Positions 1-8,900 of a stretch of 26,161 bases of DNA are shown in pieces. Source of the DNA: a virus; the IMG/VR virus record IMGVR_UViG_3300046010_000871, positions 1 to 26,161 of that record; one strand, written 5' to 3'. The notes beneath the pieces are model-generated. The model made no database searches. It saw nothing but the letters and a program-made list of their open reading frames with translations, and was not told the origin of the DNA. A program made the translations under genes and the position numbers. Position 1 is the stretch's first letter, and every line of letters starts with the position of its first letter.

Positions 1-4
1 ATAG

Positions 5-1288
5 AGGGAGGCCGGTAGTGCTGCAGAGTGGAGTCGCATTTTCAATCTAATCTATAACCGCCCTAACACAGAGCATTATCAGTTTGTAGCATTGGCATTG
101 ATGGCGTCCCCGCTAGTTAAGCTGTTCGATGTATCGGGATGGCACGGTATTCCTGTAGCGATGACAGGCGATGGCGGTCATGGCAAAACTGCAGTTGGTA
201 GAGCCGCATGTTCTATTTATGGTAGGGGCGATGCCTTTATATTCCAAGCTAACTCAGCAACGATTAACTCAGTAGACCCGTTTGTTGCAGGCTTGCAGAA
301 CTTACCTTGTGTATTCGATGAGCTTACTGGTCGAGACCCTAGAGATGTATCTGGAAAACTGTACGCACTATCTAATGGTGGCAGTCGTATGAGGGCAGAC
401 CAGAAGGGCAATCTATCAGCGGTTAATCATGAGTGGGATATGATTGGGCAGATTAACGGTAATACCAACATCACAGAGTCTATGCGTGTATTGGAAAAGA
501 CTGTATCTGACGCGTCATCTGTTCGGGTGTTCGAGATCAACATTACAGACCAAAACGGTAACAAGTTATTCGCAGGGGTTAATGTACAAGAGCTTTTAGA
601 AGAACTTGACGGCCATCATGGTGTGGTAGGTAGAATGTTCCTACGATATGCGATGAAGCACAGAGAAAAACTGCGCGAGGACTTCTTGACGCTGCGAGCA
701 AAACTTGGGTACGAGTCTCCAACGTATGACCCTAAAGAGCGTTTCTTCATTGACCTTATCGCAACGGCAATTATCGCAGGTAGAATCTTAACGGAGCTAG
801 GCATCATCAAGTTCAACTTACTTAAGATTCAAGATTGGGCGATTGCTCACATTATGGATATGCGTCTAATGCGTTCTGAAACAGCGTATACCGTTGACGA
901 ACAAGTTGCAGCATTACTATCAGGTCTAGGCGGTCATATCTTAGCAACTAAACACGTTAGCAAAACAGGAGCTGAAATGCCTATGGATTCGTTCCGTATA
1001 TTCGGTGCGGTTCATGCTAGGTTAGTGTTAGGTGCAGGGGAAGAACGATTGATTGTATCGTCCAGAGCAATTGACGAGTGGTGTGCTAAAGCAGGACATC
1101 AACCTAGAATATTCCGCAGAGCACTTAAAGAAGCAGGATATGTAAAGGCAGGACACCCTGATAAGTTTACGCTAACTCAAGGAACTAACATACCATCTAC
1201 AAGGGAGAGAGTTATCGAATTTGTATATGAAAAAGTTAGTGGAATTGCAATTTCAAACGAGCATCTAGACGTTCAAGTGATTGCATAA
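5..1288 (+). CDS. DUF927-type P-loop primase/helicase, 5'-partial or broken
   Basis: Likely replicative helicase of the phage primase-helicase type (DUF927 superfamily). Counting from the TTG at 92, residues 26-33 (GDGGHGKT) are a Walker A loop, residues 70-77 ending in FDE are a Walker B strand, and GQINGN near residue 118 resembles sensor 1. The C-terminal ~110 residues look like the wedge after the ATPase core, with an IDEWC motif. The codons upstream of 92 also look coding: 29-91 read EWSRIFNLIYNRPNTEHYQF, and YNRP-x-x-x-x-YQF normally sits just before Walker A in this family. The first usual start in this frame is TTG 92 (ATG at 101), yet that start would remove conserved sequence, and an in-frame TAG lies at 2-4. 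The gene is therefore either cut by the window and frameshifted or amber-interrupted, or an unusual start is used. It is followed by an intrinsic terminator. Confidence 0.75.
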   Translation, partial: REAGSAAEWSRIFNLIYNRPNTEHYQFVALALMASPLVKLFDVSGWHGIPVAMTGDGGHGKTAVGRAACSIYGRGDAFIFQANSATINSVDPFVAGLQNLPCVFDELTGRDPRDVSGKLYALSNGGSRMRADQKGNLSAVNHEWDMIGQINGNTNITESMRVLEKTVSDASSVRVFEINITDQNGNKLFAGVNVQELLEELDGHHGVVGRMFLRYAMKHREKLREDFLTLRAKLGYESPTYDPKERFFIDLIATAIIAGRILTELGIIKFNLLKIQDWAIAHIMDMRLMRSETAYTVDEQVAALLSGLGGHILATKHVSKTGAEMPMDSFRIFGAVHARLVLGAGEERLIVSSRAIDEWCAKAGHQPRIFRRALKEAGYVKAGHPDKFTLTQGTNIPSTRERVIEFVYEKVSGIAISNEHLDVQVIA

Positions 1289-1293
1289 AGTGC

Positions 1294-1313
1294 TACAGAA
1301 AGTGTTACAGATT
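1294..1313 (+). repeat. 20-bp direct repeat, copy 1
   Basis: TACAGAAAGTGTTACAGATT, identical to 1483-1502. It lies a few bases after the helicase stop codon. Its right half also forms the left arm of the inverted repeat at 1302-1324. Confidence 0.9.
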
Positions 1314-1324
1314 TAATGTAACAC
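1302..1324. repeat. Inverted repeat GTGTTACA-N7-TGTAACAC
   Basis: A perfect 8-bp inverted repeat with a 7-bp spacer, overlapping copy 1 of the 20-bp direct repeat. It looks like a dimer binding site (repressor, excisionase or integrase arm). The left arm contains the TGTTACAG word that recurs around and inside the integrase gene. Confidence 0.7.
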
Positions 1325-1333
1325 CTAACAACG

Positions 1334-1354
1334 ACGGGGCTTCGGCCCCGTTTT
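1334..1354 (+). terminator. Rho-independent terminator after the helicase
   Basis: A perfect 7-bp stem (ACGGGGC/GCCCCGT) with a TTCG tetraloop is followed by a TTTT tract. It ends rightward transcription from the replication genes before the integrase promoter. The same hairpin core is found on the opposite strand at 23779-23795. Confidence 0.9.
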
Positions 1355-1356
1355 CC

Positions 1357-1375
1357 ACTTGCACCCCATGCAAGT
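1357..1375. repeat. Inverted repeat ACTTGCA-N5-TGCAAGT
   Basis: A perfect 7-bp inverted repeat around CCCCA, three bases beyond the terminator T-tract and 5' of the integrase gene. It could be a crossover (att core) region, where tyrosine recombinases use short inverted core sites about a 5-8 bp overlap, or a regulator site. Nothing in the window proves either. Confidence 0.5.
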
Positions 1376-1445
1376 ACGCTGCCAGACTGCGCTACGCCCC
1401 GATAGTATCTAACCCTTATAAACACTCAGTTTAGGGTACACCCAC

Positions 1446-1470
1446 TGCTATATTCTGCTACATATTGCTA
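1446..1470 (+). repeat. Helically phased TGCTA array upstream of integrase
   Basis: TGCTA starts at 1446, 1456 and 1466, so three copies are spaced exactly 10 bp, about one helical turn. The related TGTTACAG copies follow at 1480 and 1492. The array abuts the integrase -35 element, which fits multimeric protein binding on one DNA face. Confidence 0.55.
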
Positions 1471-1478
1471 CGTACAGG

Positions 1479-1507
1479 TTGTTACAGAAAGTGTTACAGA
1501 TTATAAT
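1479..1507 (+). promoter_or_regulatory. Integrase promoter (sigma70-like), nearly leaderless
   Basis: The -35 TTGTTA (1479-1484) and -10 TATAAT (1502-1507) are separated by exactly 17 bp. The expected start of transcription, about 7 bp after the -10, falls at the ATG at 1514, and no Shine-Dalgarno sequence precedes that ATG. The mRNA would therefore be leaderless or nearly so. Copy 2 of the 20-bp repeat (1483-1502) fills the spacer, so a protein bound there should block RNA polymerase. Confidence 0.75.
1483..1502 (+). repeat. 20-bp direct repeat, copy 2 (inside the integrase promoter)
   Basis: Identical to 1294-1313 (189 bp apart) and placed between the -35 and -10 elements of the integrase promoter. 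It is a candidate operator or arm-type integrase site. Together the two copies bracket the terminator and the 1357-1375 inverted repeat. Confidence 0.85.
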
Positions 1508-1513
1508 TTCCGC

Positions 1514-2590
1514 ATGAAACTAACAGATAAGCAAATAAAGAACCTAAAGTCAGAAGGTAAAGATATTGCCATATCCGATGGAGACGGATTGTACCTTAGA
1601 GTTATGGTGTCTGGGAATAAGGTGTTCGTATTTAGGCAGAAAGCACAAGGCAAAACAAGATGGGTGACTCTAGGAGCTTACCCGACCCTATCACTCGCAG
1701 AGGCTAGAGCTAAAGCAAAAGAGCTTAATATCTCGGGGGTTCCAAAGAATGTTACAGTAGGTGAATCTGTAGCACTTTTCATTACGTTTATAAAGACGCA
1801 GTACAAAGACCCAGCCCAAGTAGAAAATAGATTTAATAGAGACGTGGTACCAGTTATCGGAACCAAAAAGCTACACAGTGTAACGCGAGTAGACATAACA
1901 AATTTGTTACAGTCCATAGTGGATCGAGGTTCGCCCATTGCAGCTAACAGGACTATGGCTGATTTAAAACACTTGTTCGCATACTGCACAGAGAAAGGCT
2001 GGATACCATCAGACCCCGCAGCGGGTTTAACGCGGCGCGTTATAGGAGGTAGAGAAAAGTCCAGAGATAGAGCATTGTCATTTGATGAGCTTAAAGTTCT
2101 TATACGCAACTTGCGTACAGATAGGTTTGCCGTAAAGACGCGATTAGTTTTAGCCTTAATGATACTTACTGGGCAACGTGTTACAGAGGTTATTAATTTG
2201 GATAAGGCCGAGATAGATGGAGTATGGTGGACGATACCTGCAGAACGAATTGGGAAGTCTGACTCAGCACAAAAGGTTTACTTATCACCTCAAGCTAGAG
2301 CTATTTTAAAATTCTGGCAGCCGTGTAGCTTTGACCATCGTACTATAGCCCGTGCTGTTAAGCGTATGAATATGAACTTTACTCCGCATGACTTACGCAG
2401 AACAATGGCGACTAGATTATCTGACTTGGGTGTAATGCCACACGTTATAGAGAAGATGTTAAACCATCAGATGGAAGGGGTAATGGCGGTTTACAACCGT
2501 GCGGAATATCTGAATGAACGCAAGGAGGCTTGGAGGGTGTGGGGTTTAAAGATTTCGACACTGCGACGAGCAAGTGAAAGTCACACTTAG
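1514..2590 (+). CDS. int: Tyrosine-family site-specific integrase
   Basis: Catalyses integration and excision of the phage DNA. Residues ~1-75 form the DUF4102-type arm-binding domain (SDGDGLYLRV and TLGAYPTLSLAEARAKA are typical). Residues ~80-175 are the core-binding SAM-like domain and ~185-345 the catalytic domain. The active-site set is present: R222 in TGQRVTEV, H292 and R295 in PHDLRR, H318 in LNHQ and nucleophile Y327, with a Lys at 248 or 254. The length of 358 residues is somewhat short for the P4-like group. The ATG at 1514 is preceded by a good promoter and no ribosome binding site, so translation is probably leaderless. The 3' end overlaps the convergent nuclease gene by 146 bp. 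An attP is expected close by, but the core is not identifiable from this window. Confidence 0.95.
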   Translation: MKLTDKQIKNLKSEGKDIAISDGDGLYLRVMVSGNKVFVFRQKAQGKTRWVTLGAYPTLSLAEARAKAKELNISGVPKNVTVGESVALFITFIKTQYKDPAQVENRFNRDVVPVIGTKKLHSVTRVDITNLLQSIVDRGSPIAANRTMADLKHLFAYCTEKGWIPSDPAAGLTRRVIGGREKSRDRALSFDELKVLIRNLRTDRFAVKTRLVLALMILTGQRVTEVINLDKAEIDGVWWTIPAERIGKSDSAQKVYLSPQARAILKFWQPCSFDHRTIARAVKRMNMNFTPHDLRRTMATRLSDLGVMPHVIEKMLNHQMEGVMAVYNRAEYLNERKEAWRVWGLKISTLRRASESHT

Positions 2591-2930
2591 TTTCCATAAC
2601 AGCAGGCGTAATCCATAGAGTGCCTTTTCCGTCTAGTTCTTCCAGAGACCTGTAGTAAACAAGTTCTTTATCAAGCCCCACTAGAGCAATAATGTCGCAG
2701 TATGTTACACCATCAATCTTAAACTTATAGACGTAGGTGTTTGTTGTAGACCGCTTTACTGCACACTTTGTACCCTTAACCTGTACTCGTAAGAACCCAG
2801 ATCCAGTATCAACTAATAAATCGTAGGGGGCGCCTTCATACGGGGTGCATATCGCGTAGCCCCGTTTAGCCATGTCATATCGGACTAACGCTTCAGCAGC
2901 GCGTCCGGTTTTATGAGTCTCAGCTTTAAT
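2445..2930 (-). CDS. Small PD-(D/E)XK-type endonuclease, probable ATT start
   Basis: Resembles the short PD-(D/E)XK endonucleases (I-Ssp6803I-like/PDDEXK_5 type). The core reads PYDLLVD followed by LRVQVKGTK, giving the conserved D and the Q-x-K pair, then DIIALV and VYYRSLEEL strands. The first ATG (2873) gives 142 residues, but the in-frame codons upstream encode THKTGRAAEALVRYD, which matches the first helix of the family and carries its usual Glu. No ATG, GTG or TTG lies between that stretch and the upstream TGA. The ATT at 2930-2928 overlaps the giant gene's TAA as TAATT, with GAGG seven bases upstream, and gives 161 residues. The last ~45 residues are Pro-rich and antisense to the integrase 3' end. 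It could serve DNA processing, exclusion or genome mobility; its target is unknown. Confidence 0.65.
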   Translation of the reverse strand: MKAETHKTGRAAEALVRYDMAKRGYAICTPYEGAPYDLLVDTGSGFLRVQVKGTKCAVKRSTTNTYVYKFKIDGVTYCDIIALVGLDKELVYYRSLEELDGKGTLWITPAVMETKCDFHLLVAVSKSLNPTPSKPPCVHSDIPHGCKPPLPLPSDGLTSSL

Positions 2931-5900
2931 TATTCACCCTCGCCTGTAGCGTATTCCACGAAACCCTTATTGCGACTATTGAACTGTACGCCGTTGGCTG
3001 TTTCTTTCTCACGCTTACGTTGTTCTGCAGGAGCTTTTAGTAGGTTGCTAATTGGTTGAACTTTAAAACCATACTCGCGTTTGAACCCTTGCATTTCCAT
3101 CCAGTGGTCTCTAACTTCTGCCATAGCATCGTAGTCGCCAGCTTTGTAGGCTTTAGCATAGTCATTCTTAAGTTCGTGGGTTCTACCATTAAAGAACTGT
3201 TCAAATTCATACTTCTTAGCTTGAGCCATCTGACGCACAGAATCTGATTCCGTTCTAATACCAACAGTTTTAAGTGCTGTATCCCATAATGTAATTTCTT
3301 CTGGAGATACTGTCATGTCACCTTTAGTATTAGTTACACCAGATGCCGCTTCTGAGATAGCTTTCATTGAAGACTTAATAACGCCCGGAGCTAAACCCTG
3401 TAACATTTTGTAGTAATTACCTTCGTTACCTTGTTTGATAGCATCTGCGAACTGAACACCAAGACCACCGATCATTGGGCCAGACAGAGCAACCAATGTA
3501 TTTGCATAATTATCTCTACCACTCACATTAAAGTCTTGGTATGGCATTATGCTCAACATCTGACCTGCGCCTACGTTGCCTGAAATATTGGCATTAAACA
3601 TCGCTGCAGGCACACCGTGCAGTAACAAGGCAGACAAGAAATCATCATCAATAGCGTTACGAACTTCTAACTCTAAATCTTTCTTATCATCATCCCCGCC
3701 CATCGCACTGAACGCTAGAGCAACTAAGTTAGCTGCAGGTAATCCCAAACCACCCGCCATAATCGCATGATGTGCTAATGTATATCTTAAAGCCCTGCCA
3801 GCAGCCCACTTACCTATATCAGTTTTACCATCAGCAGATTTACCTGCCATCATTGTTTTATATTCACGAACTAACAGCGACAACTGGATTAACTGGAATT
3901 TACGGAACTGTGTAACCATACGAGCAAACGCATTTTGGTTCATAAGACTTGGCGCATTAAAGTTACTATAGTCACCGTGAGTATTATCAATAACCTCTTT
4001 AGCGTACTGCACTGCTTTAGCGTGGTCGTTTGATTTAGATAGTTCTAATCTATAAGCTGCAGCAGCAGTCACTACGCGGTTCGTCATCTCAACCTTCTGA
4101 GCCAGCCCACGCAGGAAACTATCCATCTTAGATACTGCATGAGAGACTTTAGACTTACCTTGATGAACACGCGCACCTAATTCTTGAGTCAGAGTAATAT
4201 CCAAACGACCCATATCACGTAATTCGTGAAGTGCTTTAGATACATCTGCAGGTACACCCTCTAAGTCCATGAAGCCTGACTTGATATTGAAACTAGGCAT
4301 TTTCTTAAGCTCTTTATAAGCCTTGAAAAGTTGACCCATAGATTCGTTATACCCATGATTCTGTGCCATGTAAGGCTGTGACATCATTAAAGGCTGTGTA
4401 GAGTTATAGAAGTAATATGCTGGTTTTGTTAAGAGCATCCAGATAGAGTTAATACCCATCAACTTACCTACCAACGGAGAAGGGTCGTAGTTAAAACTAT
4501 TCTCATAACGCTTAACTAATTCGTTATACACATCCATCTTGCCACCACGAAGTGCGTTAGAGTTCAAAGCCTCTTTCTGCATAGTTCCGTATGCGTTGTT
4601 TACTTCTTTGTGGTGTTTTAAAACTGACAGATAGTGAGCATCTGCTTTGCCTTTAGATACGAACGCTTGGTATGTAGAGTCAGGGTTTAGACCAGAAATA
4701 GCATCTCTTTTAAGCTCTGATTTACGTGCGCTAGTTTCAGCAAGCGATGTTAGGTACAACTCTGTGATTAAGTTATTAAGTTTAGTAGCAGCATCAGAGT
4801 TCTTTTCTGCGGACATACGACGTAACTGCTCAAACGCTTGGAATGGTAAGATACCACTAGAGTTCATCTCTTGTTTTGCAGAAGCAATTACACCCTCTGC
4901 TGGGTATTTAGTACGTAGTTTACGAGCGATAGCTTTAGCAGACGCTTCAGAGTCAGTAAATTCAACCCAGAAGTGAGCCTCATCAGACTTCATTTCGTCC
5001 ATAGCCTTCTCATCCTGCGCTGCTTCAGCATCCATATAAGCCTGAGATTTAGCAACAACTACGTGAGAACCGACGCGACGCATAGAGGTATATGGGCCGT
5101 TTAACTCTGATAGTTTTCTTCCGTACATCTTACGGAACTTTTCTTTCTCTTTTTCTACTTTAGCTTTAGCCTCTGGAGTCTTAGCGGCATTTAGCTTTTC
5201 TTCGTAGATTTCATCCAAGTGTTTGTCTAGAAGCTTTTGTGTTTCTACGATTGTATTGTGTCCATGTTCAAACACCGCTTTAACAACCGCTTGCTCTTTT
5301 GCAGATAGCTTATTAAAGGCGTCGGCAGTAGTTGCATCAACCTCAACATCTTTACCATTAACTTGGAAGTCAGGCTTATAGCCCCACTTTTGACCCTTAG
5401 TAGAGTTTAGAATAAAGCCCCAAGTCTTTTGTTTCTCTGCTTCAGATAGCTTGTCAGATTCATTGGCGATAGCATCCACTTTAGCTTCAAATGCAATTCT
5501 TGAAACCTCACGGGCGTTTACTGCATCGTACCAACCTTGAGCAGAAGTAAGCGTGTCTTTAACCATCTCGATAAGGTGGCTAGTAAACATACTAGAGTGC
5601 AGACCTTTTTTAGCAATAGAGCCAATAGTATCGGCAACCCAATGAGCTGAATCTTGTGCATCTGTAGGTAGGGATTCAATGAACTTGTCTGTTTTAGAGA
5701 ACCGCATAGCACGATTTTCTTTACCCGTATCTTTAGCACCGATGACCACATTCTTAGGGTCGAACACCACGTAGTTGTAGGTTGACTCTTTAGGCTTCAT
5801 CAAGTCCGTATGTTTCTTCAACGCCCTCTCAGCAGCGGCTAAAGACTCTGTAGTGAGTTTAACTTGGTTGTCCGTGAAGTCATTTTTAACACGCTTGCGT

Positions 5901-8900
5901 GTCCAGTGGGCCAGTGCTTTTTTCGCGTGAGCTAGATCTTTCTCAGCCATTACATGCGCTATTGTTTTGGCGCCACGACTAAGTTCTTTATTGAACTGCC
6001 AATTACCACGACTAGCGTTATCTTCATACTTAACGCCTTTGATGCCCAATGAATCTAGATACTCACTAGAAGCTTTTTCTGAAGCGTCCTCATCAAACTT
6101 ACGCAGGAACTCAGCACCATTTGCAAAAGCCTTAGATAATTTGCCTTTGTATAGCTCTGAGGCGTATAGGGTATCCCAGTCACTAAGACTAACAGACCCC
6201 CTCAAATCAGCTTTAACCCGCTCTAGTGCTTCTTTAACTTTAGGGCTTTGCTCATCAAGAGTTCTGTCCCACATTAACCACTCATCATCTGCTACATTGA
6301 AGTCGGTATTGAATAGTGCCCCTCCACTAGAAGACTTATCGAAACTAAATTTATCAGGGTCAATGCGACCTATACTCTCGACCATATAGGGCTGATCCAT
6401 GTCTATATAGTTCTGTTTGATTTTGGCTAGCTCGCTGGCAGCGTTTCTAATATCACCTCGGATAAACCTAGCCACATGTCGGAGTATTGGCCCCATAGGA
6501 GTTTCATTGTCCTGAACGCTAATTCCATCATACATAAGCTCAGATTTTCTCGTAGCTCTATCTCTATACCCTTTAGCGACGCTATTCAAGTCGGCAAAGT
6601 ACTGACCGTAGGCAATCATGTCAGTGAATTTTTTATCGCCTTCTTTGCGACCACCCTCACCTGTACCGCGATGTGCATTAGAGTGTTTATAGAAGTTGCT
6701 TGGCCCGCCCTGCCATGTACCTTTTAACTCTAATCGAGCTGCGCCATAAGCCAAATCAACAACATCCTGTGCAGATAGCTTGTTCGGACTAACACCTAGT
6801 TTGTGCAGTGCAGTTTTAAATGCAGCCCACAGTGTGCGGAACCAACGGCTTAACTCACTGCTGTATTTCATAGCACTTGGGTTTATACCGCGCTTAACTG
6901 CTTCTTCGATAAAGTAAGCAATAGTTTCTGGAGCGTAGTCTGCGTCGTTTGTAACAGCAAGGTCTACTCGCGCTAACGCAGCTTTAGCAACCTCTGACTC
7001 TATAGAACCGTCATCTTTCTTAGCCCAATCAAATATTTTTGTTACCAGAGATTCATACTGCTTGTCTGTTAATAACCGCTCTAATCCAATATGCGCGCCA
7101 ACCTCATGCAGAAGTACGGCTAGTTCAGCGCCTTTAGGAATATTGCTGGCAATAAAGAACGCGTGTAACCCGTTTTTCGTTTCTGCGACCCAAGCCTGAG
7201 TGCCTTGTACGTCTTCTGATTTGAGTCTTCCTGATGCGACCGCTTCTGCGGCGGTATCATACACAGTAACCCGCCAGTTGTTTGCATTTCCAGTGATCTG
7301 TGCAACTACGCTCTTAATTTCGTCTGCGGTAGAACCTACCCGAGTGTCGTTCTTTGAGAATTTCTTAGTGTCTAGTGCTTCGGCTCCGGCAATATCGGCT
7401 TCTTCACTTGTTTTCGTGTCAACAACTTTTGCTTTTGGTTTAAGGCTTAGTGTTTTCTTAGGCGTATCTGCTTTAATTGCAGTCAGCCAAGCAGTGGCTT
7501 CCGCCATAACATCCTCGCCATTCATAGCGCGTTTAGCGTAGTCGGCTGCAATGTCTTTATGAAGCTTAGTATCTGTCTTGGATCTGGCAATTGCCTGTAA
7601 TGATTTGAATAGCTCTACTTCAGCGGAGCTTGCTCCTGCGTCGCTAGTTTCTGGTTTTGCGATTGTTGCTGTTTGCTTAGTAGACTTTCCTCCACTGGCG
7701 GTTTTCCCGTTTTTATGTACTCCAGTATCGCTTGGTCTTTGAACTTCTGCGGTACGCTCGGATCCAGAATCCACGCTGGGTACACTCCCCTTACCTTTTT
7801 CTGTTTCGGCGAACTTAGAAAGCTCGTTGTAGATTTCTTTGTAGATTCTGTCATTTATAACTCCGTCTTCATGTGCGATAAACGCTCTAGCCCACTGTGC
7901 GTGATACTTCTTAGGTAGTGGATTCTCGTCAAGCTCAGACCATTCTTCCATCGCGTCTGAAATATCTACCGCTTTCATAGCGGAACCATCAGAGTAAACA
8001 AACCCAGATTCACCGTCAATATCTTTGTTTGTGTCTTCACCTTCTACATCGTCCGCCACTTCTTCAGGCGCAGCCTGTAGCTCAACATCATTTTGTGCAG
8101 CGGTGTCTGCTATAGATTCCATACCAATTACATCAGCCGCACTAGAGTCCGGAGCAAAAGATTCTTCCGTTGTATCTAAGTCGTCAGATTCAGCACGAAC
8201 ATTCTCAGCGTCACTCCAAGAAGCATCACCGTTGCCTGTGCCTCTGGCAGTTAATCCTGCTTGTGCTGCTTGTGCAGCGGATACGGTTTGAACATCTGCT
8301 TCTGATTCGCCATGCAAACCTAAAATACGTTCTGCTGCATCTACAGGAATACCCATACGGCCCGCAGCTTTATGGATTAGATTAAGTGCCTTGTCTGCGC
8401 GCTTACGCATTGTTTCATGGCTAACCCCCGCTTCAGCACCCATAGCTCTTGTAGATGTAGGAACCATCTCAACTTCTGTGCCGTCTTCATTCAGCAACGG
8501 ATTACCTTCAGCATCTAATACTTGTTTCCAACCAGTGTCCTCATCGTTACGTACACCTCGTAATTGTTGCAGAGCCTCTAGGTCAGCTTTTGTAACTGTA
8601 GCTGTTAGCTGTGTAGAAGCTTTCTGTTTGAACGCGGCGATGTCTTCTGGTGAAGCATCTTTTGCAATAGGTGGTTCCGCTGTCGTTTCAAGGTTTGGTT
8701 CTGCATAAACAGCCGTTGATGGGGATAGTATAGCTACGAACTGTTTAACTATATTGTTGCGCTCTTTAGCGTTAGTACCTGCATTACTGTAGGCTTTAAA
8801 AACCGCATCTATTTGACCTTCATCAACCTTACCTTCTTCTGCGGCTTTAAGTACATAGCTAATAAAATCATCAGTAATTTTACCCCGAGTTTTAATATTA

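Noticed and set aside
1446-1500. Short regular repeats upstream of the integrase considered as a CRISPR-like array
   Set aside because: Units are only 5-8 bp and spaced 10-14 bp with no unique spacers; they fit protein-binding sites.
1289-1513. A hidden small gene such as an excisionase between helicase and integrase
   Set aside because: No open frame with a start and ribosome binding site; the stretch is filled with repeats, a terminator and a promoter.
5967-6389. Long + strand ORFs inside the minus-strand virion genes (also 4647-4976, 7200-7541, 8025-8708)
   Set aside because: Antisense shadows: Ser/Leu/Ala-rich products with no family resemblance, no ribosome binding sites, and fully inside convincing genes.
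7615-7854. Alternative-frame ORF in the giant gene linker (contains RGVYPAWILDPSVPQKF)
   Set aside because: It looks somewhat protein-like, but the main frame is open for 2432 codons across it and no ribosome binding site or independent start is evident. A compensated double frameshift in the linker is possible but unsupported.
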